Below, piece after piece: positions 1 through 6,147 of a stretch of 6,199 bases of DNA. The first letter of the stretch is position 1; each line of letters opens with the position of its first letter. The notes below the pieces were generated by a model. The model made no database searches, was not told where the DNA came from, and was given only the letters and a program-made list of their open reading frames with translations. Position numbers and translations under genes: made by a program. Source of the DNA: Gammaproteobacteria bacterium (lineage in GTDB: Bacteria; Pseudomonadota; Gammaproteobacteria; GRL18); the NCBI GenBank assembly GCA_013139395.1, contig WTAX01000014.1, positions 1-6,199 on the forward strand, written 5' to 3'.

Positions 1-360
1 ACCCGGGCTTAAATAAAGGTAGTCATTACCCCAGGGATCCTTGGGTAACTTTTTCATATAGCCCTTTTTCTTCCAGTTTTTGGCTTCTGGCTGACCAGCA
101 GGTTTAGTAACCAAAGATTCGAGTCCCTGATCAGTCGTTGGATAATTAAAATTGTCCAATTTATAAAGATTTAAAGCACCTTCCAGAGTTCGTATATCCT
201 GCTTGGCTTTGACAATACGGGCTTCATTTGGACTTTCCATTATATTGGGTACAACAATAGAGGCCAGAATACCCAAAATAACAACAACAATCATAATTTC
301 AATTAAGGTAAAACCAGACTGCTTTGTGTATTTTTGCCTGAATAAAGAGTTATTTAACAA
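1..360 (-). CDS. gspG: Type II secretion major pseudopilin GspG (partial, C-terminus outside window)
   Basis: Major pseudopilin, which polymerises into the periplasmic pseudopilus that drives substrates through the secretin. The first 120 codons are present. A type III (prepilin) signal is clear: a 16-residue basic leader ending KQSG, then the mature N-terminus [17 protein letters not shown] (from residue 17), with the conserved Glu at +5 and a hydrophobic helix for membrane storage and fibre packing. The mature part continues with the family-typical stretches [33 protein letters not shown] and [16 protein letters not shown] (to residue 120); the last leads into the calcium-binding C-terminal region, which is cut off. 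No ATG lies between the gspF stop and the signal sequence, so I chose TTG at 358-360, which has AGGAG 8 nt upstream. The gspF stop lies in the same frame two codons before the TTG. The leader is presumably cleaved and N-methylated by a GspO/PilD peptidase encoded elsewhere. Type IV pilin is unlikely given the GspG body and the operon. Confidence 0.96.
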   Translation of the reverse strand, partial: MLNNSLFRQKYTKQSGFTLIEIMIVVVILGILASIVVPNIMESPNEARIVKAKQDIRTLEGALNLYKLDNFNYPTTDQGLESLVTKPAGQPEAKNWKKKGYMKKLPKDPWGNDYLYLSPG

Positions 361-363
361 ATT

Positions 364-1584
364 TTATGCTCCTACTAATTGATTTAACTGGAAAATTGGT
401 AATAAAATTGCGATGACAATAAACAATACAACACCACCCATGACGACAATTAACAGCGGTTCAAATAAACCCATAATGGTGCTGATAATGATTTCAAATT
501 CTTTTTCCTGACTATTGGCCGCATGCTCAAGCATTTCAACCAGATTGCCGCTGCTTTCACCACTGGCAATTAAATAGATGGTCATTGGTGGAAAGCATTT
601 ACTTTTTTCAAGCGCCGGACTAATACCCGCACCTTCTCTAACACGTTCAGAGGCATCAAGAACGGCCTTCTTCATGCGTAGATTACTCATCACGTCAGCA
701 GAAATTCGCATCGCCTGTAGTGCATTCACGCCGCTGCCGGCTAATATACTGAAGGTTCTGGCAAATATAGCTGTATTCATACCCTTAACTAAATGAGCAA
801 CACCAGGGATTCTTAACAACAAGGTATGCCATGCAAGCTTAAATGACTCTTTTTGCAGTAATATATTAAATATCGTAACGGCCACTGCGATTAATACGGC
901 AATATAAAGACCATAATTTCGTAAAAAATCACTCATTGCAATCAGGAAAATAGTAATACCAGGCAACGTCTGATCAATGTCTTCAAACACTTGAATAACT
1001 TTTGGAACCACATAGGTTAACAATACAACAGTTACTAATATAGCCACAAAGGTTAAAACTAAAGGGTAAACCATTGCTAACATTATTTTACTATGTAGAG
1101 CCTGACTGTTCTCAACATGATCAGCCATACGTACTAACACAAAATCGAGTTTTCCTGACTGCTCTCCTGAGGCAACCGTAGCACGGTACAAATCAGGAAA
1201 AATATGTGGGAATTCATCCAGAGCTGACGCTAAACTATAGCCTTCTCTTACTCTGGAACGAATTGCCATTAACACACTTTTAACTCTGGGTTTACTGGTT
1301 TGCTGAATAACTGCTGTTAAGGCACCTTCTACCGGGCTGCCTGAACGGATCATAGTGGCTAATTGGCGCGTCAATATGGCTAATTGAGATGTAGATATTC
1401 CACGTTTTAAAAAAGGGACACGATTTGCTTTCTTATTTTGAGTACGTGATATTTCAACAATTTCTAACGGGATCAGTGATTTTTTTTTCAGTTTCTGACT
1501 GATCTGTCTTGATGAGTCTCCTTCCAGAACCCCTTTTTCTGTTTTACCCCGTGCATTTAACGCACTGTATTCAAATGCCGGCAC
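364..1584 (-). CDS. gspF: Type II secretion inner-membrane platform protein GspF
   Basis: Polytopic inner-membrane core of the T2SS assembly platform, contacting the GspE ATPase on the cytoplasmic side and probably coupling ATP hydrolysis to pseudopilus growth. It is 406 residues, the usual family length. It opens with the typical MPAFEYSALNARGK and EG(D)S...L sequence, then shows the duplicated T2SSF domain: copy one at about 68-193 and copy two at about 271-395. Each copy carries a matching motif, SGEQSG at 139-144 and SGESSG at 341-346. Three membrane helices are visible at about 169-193, 222-243 and 371-395. The start codon is GTG (1582-1584), preceded by AGGA with a 7-nt gap; an in-frame TAG lies just upstream, so no longer start is possible. 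It follows gspE by 40 bp and ends 3 bp before gspG. The PilC paralogue of type IV pili is the alternative, but the operon settles GspF. Confidence 0.97.
   Translation of the reverse strand: MPAFEYSALNARGKTEKGVLEGDSSRQISQKLKKKSLIPLEIVEISRTQNKKANRVPFLKRGISTSQLAILTRQLATMIRSGSPVEGALTAVIQQTSKPRVKSVLMAIRSRVREGYSLASALDEFPHIFPDLYRATVASGEQSGKLDFVLVRMADHVENSQALHSKIMLAMVYPLVLTFVAILVTVVLLTYVVPKVIQVFEDIDQTLPGITIFLIAMSDFLRNYGLYIAVLIAVAVTIFNILLQKESFKLAWHTLLLRIPGVAHLVKGMNTAIFARTFSILAGSGVNALQAMRISADVMSNLRMKKAVLDASERVREGAGISPALEKSKCFPPMTIYLIASGESSGNLVEMLEHAANSQEKEFEIIISTIMGLFEPLLIVVMGGVVLFIVIAILLPIFQLNQLVGA
369..373 (-). promoter_or_regulatory. Ribosome binding site deciding the TTG start of gspG
   Basis: The minus strand reads AGGAG, then 8 nt, then TTG (358-360). 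The site lies inside the last codons of gspF. It is the strongest Shine-Dalgarno match among the five gsp genes here and supports a non-ATG start, because no in-frame ATG or GTG is available before the prepilin leader. Confidence 0.8.
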
Positions 1585-1588
1585 TTTT

Positions 1589-1611
1589 AGTTCCTATCAT
1601 GGAGTTCCTAT
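1589..1611 (-). repeat. Duplicated 9-bp Shine-Dalgarno segment between gspE and gspF
   Basis: The plus-strand sequence AGTTCCTAT occurs at 1589-1597 and again at 1603-1611, a 14-bp period. On the coding strand this is ATAGGAACT twice. The copy nearer gspF places AGGA 7 nt before its GTG start. The distal copy places AGGA 5 nt before an ATG at 1598-1600, which opens a 9-codon reading frame (to TGA at 1571-1573) that overlaps the gspF start in another frame. Confidence 0.7.
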
Positions 1612-1624
1612 AACAATAATCATA

Positions 1625-3292
1625 TTAATCTGTATCTCTGATAACACGAAATATTTCATCAGTGGTGGTGGTTCCGTTAAGAACTAATCTTGCACCATCA
1701 ACTTGAATAGACGGAGTCTTTTTTCTTGCCTGCAGCTCAATTGCCTGTTCTGAAGCATCATCATGAATTAAAGTTCGCATTTCATTATCAACAATAAGCA
1801 ATTCATAAACACCAGCTCTCCCCTTGTAACCCTGATGATTACAGACAGGACAGCCAACAGGACGATAAAATTTAACGGGATCATTAACATTAATACCCAG
1901 TTTTTGTTTTTCTATTTTAGTGGGTTCATAAGACTCCCGACAGACAGGACACAGGACTCGAACTAATCTTTGGGCGATAACAGCAACTAAACTGGATGAT
2001 AATAAAAAGGGTTCTACACCCATATCCCGTAAACGAGTAATGGAACCTACAGCAGTATTGGTATGCAGGGTTGAAAGCACCATATGTCCAGTCAAGCTAG
2101 CCTGAATAGCAATATTAGCTGTTTCACTATCACGTATTTCACCCACCATAACCACATCGGGATCCTGACGTAAAATTGCTCTTAAACCTCGGGCAAAGGT
2201 CATATCCACTTTAGTATTAACCTGTGTCTGACCAACACCTTCAAGGTAATATTCTATTGGGTCTTCAACCGTAATAAGATTCCGCTTACTATCATTTAGC
2301 TCTGTTAAAATAGCATATAAGGTCGTTGTTTTACCCGACCCCGTTGGTCCTGTCACTAAAATAATACCATGAGGCCTGACAATAAGTTCTCTAATTAATG
2401 CCTGTGTTTTTTTGTCCATCCCCATGTTTTCAACACTTAAGCGTCCCGCCTGATTATCAAGCAAACGAAGAACCACCCGCTCACCACCGCCCGTAGGCAA
2501 TGTTGAAACACGTACATCAATGGCTTTACCTGCCAGTTTAAGTGATATACGCCCATCCTGAGGAATTCTTTTTTCGGCGATATCCAATTGCGCCATCACC
2601 TTAATTCTTGAGACCAATAGACTGCCGAGTTCTCTGGGCGGCTGAATAACTTCGCGCAAAACGCCATCAACCCGTAAACGAACAACAAGACGTTGTTCAA
2701 AAGGTTCAATATGAATATCTGAGGCATTTTCTTTAATAGCTTCAGCAAGAATAGCATTAATCAAACGAATAATTGGTGCATCATCTTCACTTTCCAGCAA
2801 ATCTTCAGGTTCAGCCAACTGCTGAGCAACACTCAATAAGTCAACGTTATCGCCTAAATCAATATTTTCTATACTTTGATTACTACCCTGTTCATAAGTA
2901 GTACGCAATAGTTTTTCAAATTGAGTTTTATCAATAAATTCAAAAAATAAAGGGCTAGATGAAACACGAGTTAGTTCTGCAATAGTAAGAGAGCTGACAT
3001 TATCACTACAATAAATAAATGTCTTTTTTTTACCCGTTCTGGAAAACCTGGTTTTTACGATAACTCCCTGATGCTTGGCAAAGGCAAAAGGTATAGTAAA
3101 AGGTATTGAACTTACATCGTCTTCAGTTGCTGCCTCAACTTCGATAGAGTCTTCAACTGCGATAGAGTCTTCAACTTCAATAGAGTCCTCGATAACTGAT
3201 GGCGTTACCGTATCACCATCCTGATCTGCAAGAGAGGATAATTCTGTTGCGACAGGATCTGATTGTTGAGTTTCTTTTAATAATTTTTCCAT
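1625..3292 (-). CDS. gspE: Type II secretion assembly ATPase GspE
   Basis: Cytoplasmic hexameric ATPase that powers pseudopilus assembly, recruited to the membrane by GspL and working with GspF. It is 555 residues, longer than the usual ~500 because of an acidic N-terminal extension of about 60 residues containing three EDSI(E/A)V repeats (35-52). An N1E-like domain follows (about 62-135, IPFAFAKHQGVIV). The ATPase core is complete: SDIHIEP (191-197), RLRVDGVLRE (205-214), Walker A GPTGSGKT (315-322), Asp box TVEDPIEYYLEG (341-352), Walker B VVMVGEIRD with catalytic Glu385, and His box TGHMVLSTLHTN (401-412). The zinc-binding tetracysteine module typical of GspE is intact (Cys448/451 and Cys481/484). 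The ATG start lies 11 bp after the gspD stop; I see no strong Shine-Dalgarno there, so coupling to gspD translation is likely. PilB is the main alternative, rejected on context. Confidence 0.97.
   Translation of the reverse strand: MEKLLKETQQSDPVATELSSLADQDGDTVTPSVIEDSIEVEDSIAVEDSIEVEAATEDDVSSIPFTIPFAFAKHQGVIVKTRFSRTGKKKTFIYCSDNVSSLTIAELTRVSSSPLFFEFIDKTQFEKLLRTTYEQGSNQSIENIDLGDNVDLLSVAQQLAEPEDLLESEDDAPIIRLINAILAEAIKENASDIHIEPFEQRLVVRLRVDGVLREVIQPPRELGSLLVSRIKVMAQLDIAEKRIPQDGRISLKLAGKAIDVRVSTLPTGGGERVVLRLLDNQAGRLSVENMGMDKKTQALIRELIVRPHGIILVTGPTGSGKTTTLYAILTELNDSKRNLITVEDPIEYYLEGVGQTQVNTKVDMTFARGLRAILRQDPDVVMVGEIRDSETANIAIQASLTGHMVLSTLHTNTAVGSITRLRDMGVEPFLLSSSLVAVIAQRLVRVLCPVCRESYEPTKIEKQKLGINVNDPVKFYRPVGCPVCNHQGYKGRAGVYELLIVDNEMRTLIHDDASEQAIELQARKKTPSIQVDGARLVLNGTTTTDEIFRVIRDTD
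3136..3190 (-). repeat. In-frame 18-bp tandem repeat in gspE (three copies)
   Basis: Three consecutive 18-bp units at 3136-3153, 3154-3171 and 3172-3189 differ by only a few bases. On the plus strand they share the core CAACT(T/G)C(G/A)ATAGAGTC(T/C)T. They encode the GspE residues EDSIEV, EDSIAV and EDSIEV (35-52). Because the unit is a multiple of three, copy number can change without breaking the frame. The stretch lies in a low-complexity acidic region before the N1E domain. Confidence 0.85.
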
Positions 3293-3303
3293 ATAAAAAT
3301 CTG

Positions 3304-5193
3304 CTACTGAGAAGCAAATGGGTTTGGTAAAACAACACGATTAGTATTGAGACTTTCATATTTTGGCAATACTGGAATATCTTCATGATCAAGAAGACGT
3401 ATACCATTATTTTTCATAATCTGCTGTTTATTACGAACAAACTGATATTTTTTCATGGCCATTTCATTAGCAAGAACAGGATTATTAAGTATGGTTGGTT
3501 TAATAAAAACCATCAAATTTGCCTTGCGTGTCTCAACTTTTGATGACTTAAATAATTCACCAAGAAGAGGTATATCACCAAGAATTGGGACTTTATTAAC
3601 GGTATTGGTTAAATCATCCTGAATTAAGCCGCCTAAAACAACCATGCCTTTGTCTTCTACCATGACTGTCGTTTCAATGGCACGTTTTTTAGTGACCAAA
3701 TCAACAGCGGCAATATTTTGCACTTTAGGCAATACATTAGAGACTTCCTGATAGATCTTCATAATGATAGTGCTGCCTTTATTGAGCCTGGGAGTTACTT
3801 TTAAGGTTAAGCCGACATCTCTACGTTCAATAGTTTGAAATGGATTAGCCAGGCCATCCTGGGATTGCTGGCTGCCCGTTAAAAATGGCACATTCTCACC
3901 AACAATAATGGATGCTTCCTGATTATCCAGTGTTAACAGCGATGGTGTCGACAGAATATTACTATCTGTATCACTTTGTAATATACTCAACACGGCCTTA
4001 ATATCGCCAGCACTATTAAGATAAGATAAAGAAAAAATATCCTTAAGTGCTAAGCCTGTTTCAACATTAGCAGCCACTCCAGAACCACTGACACTGGTTT
4101 TCCATTTCACACCCAGTTCTTTTTCTAATGAAAAAGACACCTCGGCAAGTATTGCTTCAATATGTACCTGAGCTCTGGGAATATCTAATTTACTGACAAC
4201 ATCTTTAATTTCAATAAATTTAGCATACGATGATTTAATAACCAGGGCATTGGAGTTTTCATCCGGACTGATAACAATATCAGCACTACGACCTGCTTTT
4301 TGTTTATTTGTTGCCGATACTTTGACTATTTCGGTGAGTATTGAAGCAATATCGGATGCTTTAGCATAACTGAGATAAATGACATTGACATTTCTCATCG
4401 TATTGACTTCAGAATCAAGCTTAAATATCAATGCCTTAAGGTTCATTCTGGCAGTCGCATCTCCGCCAATAAGTAAGCTGTTACTGCGAATATCGGCAAC
4501 CACCACCTGAGATAGTGTTTTTTTAGTACGGTTCAACGAGGAGAGTGTTTGCGCTAGATCTTTTGCTGAGGCATTTTTCAAATGAATCATTTCAATATTA
4601 CCCTCACCCGGTGTATCAAGACGTTCTATCAGCTCAACAAGACGATTAATATTATTGGCTGAATCAGAAACAACAATCATATTACTATCAGCATAACCTG
4701 CCAGATAAGCATGTTGTGGTACCAGAGGTCTTAACACCTGAACCATTTTCATCGCTTGAGTATGCTTAATCTTTAACACCCGGGTAACCAGCTGGTCACC
4801 TTTAAAGATGCTGTTTAAATCATTGGGTACTGCTTTTGACTTTGCCGTGATACCTTTAACCACTTTAAAGGTATTAGATTCAATGGTCGGTACAACGGAG
4901 TAGCCATGAACATCAAGAAGTGACAGAAATATCTGGTAAATTTCATCAGCAGACATCCCTTTATTGGAAATGACAGTGACCTTACCCTTTACATTTGGGT
5001 CAATAATAAAGTTTTTTCCCGTTACTTCTGAAACCGTTGAAATCATTGTCCTGATTTGCACATCCTGCATATTAAACACATAGGAGCCCGCAGCATAAAC
5101 ATTGTCCGATAAAATTAATACTACAGCAATCAAGAACATCTGATAATACTGATGGATTTTCTTTGATAAGCCTAAGTGTTTTAAAATAATCAT
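3304..5193 (-). CDS. gspD: Type II secretion outer-membrane secretin GspD
   Basis: Secretin that forms the multimeric outer-membrane channel through which folded substrates exit. It is 629 residues, slightly shorter than many GspDs (about 650-700). A Sec signal peptide is visible: basic n-region, hydrophobic FLIAVVLIL (20-28), probable cleavage after VYA (32-34) or one residue later. Periplasmic domains follow in order: N0 about 36-115 (FNMQDVQIRTMISTVSEVTG), N1 about 133-195, N2 about 199-262, N3 about 266-338. The secretin domain spans about 340-568, with ILSTPSLLTLDNQEASIIVGENVPFLTG split around 413-440 and the signature VPILGDIPLLGELF at 535-548. A 60-residue C-terminal tail resembles the S-domain that contacts the outer barrel or a pilotin; no pilotin gene is visible. 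The ATG overlaps the gspC stop as ATGA. The internal Met19 is a possible shorter start, but the overlap favours the longer form. N0 plus four-domain order fits GspD rather than PilQ. Confidence 0.97.
   Translation of the reverse strand: MIILKHLGLSKKIHQYYQMFLIAVVLILSDNVYAAGSYVFNMQDVQIRTMISTVSEVTGKNFIIDPNVKGKVTVISNKGMSADEIYQIFLSLLDVHGYSVVPTIESNTFKVVKGITAKSKAVPNDLNSIFKGDQLVTRVLKIKHTQAMKMVQVLRPLVPQHAYLAGYADSNMIVVSDSANNINRLVELIERLDTPGEGNIEMIHLKNASAKDLAQTLSSLNRTKKTLSQVVVADIRSNSLLIGGDATARMNLKALIFKLDSEVNTMRNVNVIYLSYAKASDIASILTEIVKVSATNKQKAGRSADIVISPDENSNALVIKSSYAKFIEIKDVVSKLDIPRAQVHIEAILAEVSFSLEKELGVKWKTSVSGSGVAANVETGLALKDIFSLSYLNSAGDIKAVLSILQSDTDSNILSTPSLLTLDNQEASIIVGENVPFLTGSQQSQDGLANPFQTIERRDVGLTLKVTPRLNKGSTIIMKIYQEVSNVLPKVQNIAAVDLVTKKRAIETTVMVEDKGMVVLGGLIQDDLTNTVNKVPILGDIPLLGELFKSSKVETRKANLMVFIKPTILNNPVLANEMAMKKYQFVRNKQQIMKNNGIRLLDHEDIPVLPKYESLNTNRVVLPNPFASQ
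5190..5193 (-). other. ATGA stop/start overlap of gspC and gspD
   Basis: The minus strand reads AAATGATT: TGA (5190-5192) ends gspC and ATG (5191-5193) starts gspD. Such overlaps usually mean translational coupling, keeping the amounts of these two directly interacting partners linked. Confidence 0.9.
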
Positions 5194-5681
5194 TTATTAA
5201 CTACTTTTTTAATAATAGGAGTTTTAGGTTTTAGAGATATTAATGGCACAATTTCTTCCCGGGAATTGTGGTTGATGACAATATGATCAGCATTAATGGC
5301 TTTGATTTCTACATTCTGTTTAATGTCATCACCCACTTTGAAGTGTTTATGCTTTTGCGCTGATACCTCAATAATAGCCCTGGCCTGACCATCAGCAGCA
5401 GAACTAATAATACCTATTAATTTTAAATGCAATGTCGTTTTCGGCGCTTTAAGCGTCTGGGTATTTTGTGCGCCCATAAGATGCCATTGAGAAATGGTGT
5501 TAGGAGAAGGTATTTTTTTTGACTGCGATTTTAAAGCCATAACAGGAGCGTGCTGAACTGCCTCAGGCTTATCAGTGAGCATTTTATAGAAATTAAATCC
5601 ATTCCAGGTAATTAAGGACAATAGGCTAAGAATTATCAATAATACAATAATTTTTTTAAATAATAAGTTATGCATTACCAT
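5190..5681 (-). CDS. gspC: Short type II secretion protein GspC (TM plus HR domain only)
   Basis: Bitopic inner-membrane protein that connects the inner-membrane platform to the N0 domain of GspD. It is 163 residues, far below the roughly 270-310 of well-studied GspCs. Visible parts: a short cytoplasmic end, one membrane helix at about 8-26 (IIVLLIILSLLSLI), a linker to about 62, and the homology region (HR) at about 64-150, with APKTTLHLKLIGII (79-92), ARAIIEV (100-106), FKVGDDI (114-120) and a closing REEIVPL (141-147). There is no PDZ or coiled-coil domain after the HR; the tail is a short basic PKTPIIKKVVNK. The stop overlaps gspD by 4 bp, so this is a designed end and not a recent truncation. 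Two in-frame ATGs (5679-5681 and 5673-5675) are possible starts; neither has a clear Shine-Dalgarno, and no ATG, GTG or TTG occurs further upstream before a stop. Placement before gspD supports the name. Confidence 0.9.
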   Translation of the reverse strand: MVMHNLLFKKIIVLLIILSLLSLITWNGFNFYKMLTDKPEAVQHAPVMALKSQSKKIPSPNTISQWHLMGAQNTQTLKAPKTTLHLKLIGIISSAADGQARAIIEVSAQKHKHFKVGDDIKQNVEIKAINADHIVINHNSREEIVPLISLKPKTPIIKKVVNK

Positions 5682-5752
5682 TGGTGCTATATTTATCCCT
5701 ACATCAGATAATCCGGCAAATTCATTTGAATTAAGCTTAAAGTTAAACTTAT

Positions 5753-5758
5753 ATCATA
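5753..5758 (-). promoter_or_regulatory. Possible -10 hexamer of a gsp promoter
   Basis: The minus strand reads TATGAT (5 of 6 to TATAAT), placed so that transcription would begin near 5746, about 65 nt before gspC. No recognisable -35 lies 16-18 nt upstream, so it would need an activator. Just downstream are three short palindromes (5719-5750). In AT-rich DNA such a hexamer can arise by chance. Confidence 0.22.
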
Positions 5759-5817
5759 CACCAAACCAGAGAAATAAATATTGGTTTAAAATAAAATTCT
5801 TTTAGTAAAGTATATCT

Positions 5818-5877
5818 TTAAACTGGAACAGTAATAAGAACAAGAAATACACAGGCCAGAACAAATAAAGTCATCAT
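5818..5877 (-). CDS. Possible 19-residue hydrophobic small protein or leader peptide
   Basis: This frame begins ATGATG and encodes MMTLFVLACVFLVLITVPV followed by TAA. Almost every residue is hydrophobic, with no charged side chain, as expected for a minimal membrane helix. A strong Shine-Dalgarno AGGGG (5886-5890) lies 8 nt before the first ATG. It is on the same strand as the gsp genes, 136 bp upstream of gspC, so it would be on the operon transcript if the promoter lies further upstream. Residues 6-9 read VLAC, which resembles a lipobox, but there is no basic n-region before it. I recognise no family. Frames of 20 codons are common by chance in AT-rich DNA; the points in favour are the ribosome-binding site and the uniform hydrophobicity. 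A transcribed leader peptide or a chance ORF are the alternatives. Confidence 0.3.
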   Translation of the reverse strand: MMTLFVLACVFLVLITVPV

Positions 5878-5906
5878 TTTATCAACCCCTATTTTTATGA
5901 ACAAAA

Positions 5907-5935
5907 AGCATAAAGAAGAGCATATCTCTGTACAA
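5907..5935 (-). promoter_or_regulatory. Weak sigma-70-like promoter match ahead of the 19-residue ORF
   Basis: The minus strand has TTGTAC (5930-5935), a 17-bp spacer and TATGCT (5907-5912). That is 3 of 6 and 4 of 6 to consensus with ideal spacing. Transcription would start near 5900, just before the AGGGG site of the mini-ORF, giving a gspC leader of about 220 nt. Nothing else supports it. Confidence 0.25.
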
Positions 5936-6049
5936 AATCCTTATAAAATGATTTTAAAGCGTCAAAAAAACTGATACCGTGAACATATTCTCATTATATA
6001 AAATAAATGCAAATACAATGCCAGAATACGCACTAGTTCTTATTTAATA

Positions 6050-6088
6050 TCATAAATTCAGATTTTTGTTAAAATATATACTTATCAT
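6050..6088 (-). other. Mini-ORF of 12 codons with a strong Shine-Dalgarno
   Basis: The minus strand reads AAGGTGAG (6097-6104), 8 nt, then ATG (6086-6088), encoding MISIYFNKNLNL and ending at TGA (6050-6052). The stop overlaps, as ATGA, another 6-residue frame that ends at TAG (6033-6035). The ATG lies inside the palindrome at 6083-6095. It may be a leader peptide, a remnant of a decayed gene, or chance. Confidence 0.2.
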
Positions 6089-6095
6089 AATGATA
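6083..6095. repeat. 13-bp palindrome TATCAT-A-ATGATA
   Basis: A perfect inverted repeat with 6-bp arms around one central base. The size would suit a dimeric DNA-binding protein. It covers the start codon of the 12-codon mini-ORF. It does not fit the 19-bp Fur consensus when aligned in either direction. Confidence 0.4.
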
Positions 6096-6147
6096 GCTCA
6101 CCTTTCTATAATTTACAATAAAGAAACATGCTATCTTTGTAACTATA

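Noticed and set aside
578..796. 72-codon open frame on the plus strand
   Set aside because: Lies entirely antisense to the conserved second T2SSF domain of gspF, with no similarity or regulatory context of its own.
3213..3407. 64-codon minus-strand frame across the gspD-gspE junction
   Set aside because: It overlaps the well-supported ends of gspD and gspE in another frame; the product looks random.
364..5193. Type IV pilus genes (pilB, pilC, pilQ) instead of T2SS
   Set aside because: The C-D-E-F-G order, the GspG pseudopilin body, the GspC HR domain and the N0-N3 secretin layout all point to T2SS.
5691..5719. Promoter TTGCCG-17-ATAAAT directly before gspC
   Set aside because: The -10 matches only 3 of 6 and transcription would start almost at the gspC ATG, leaving no leader.
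5763..5787. Inverted repeat AAACCA / TGGTTT as a terminator
   Set aside because: Only a 6-bp stem with a 13-nt loop, and no T-run follows on the minus strand.
5897..5974. Plus-strand 25-codon ORF (MNKKHKEEHISVQ...)
   Set aside because: No Shine-Dalgarno upstream, no promoter, and the lysine-rich composition is what A-rich DNA gives by chance.
5895..5990. Minus-strand 31-codon open frame with a protein-like translation (GISFFDALKSFYKDF)
   Set aside because: It has no ATG, GTG or TTG start between the flanking stops, so at most it is a relic; too short to assert.
6081..6104. Fur box around the palindrome at 6083-6095
   Set aside because: Only one half matches the 19-bp consensus; the other half fails in both orientations.
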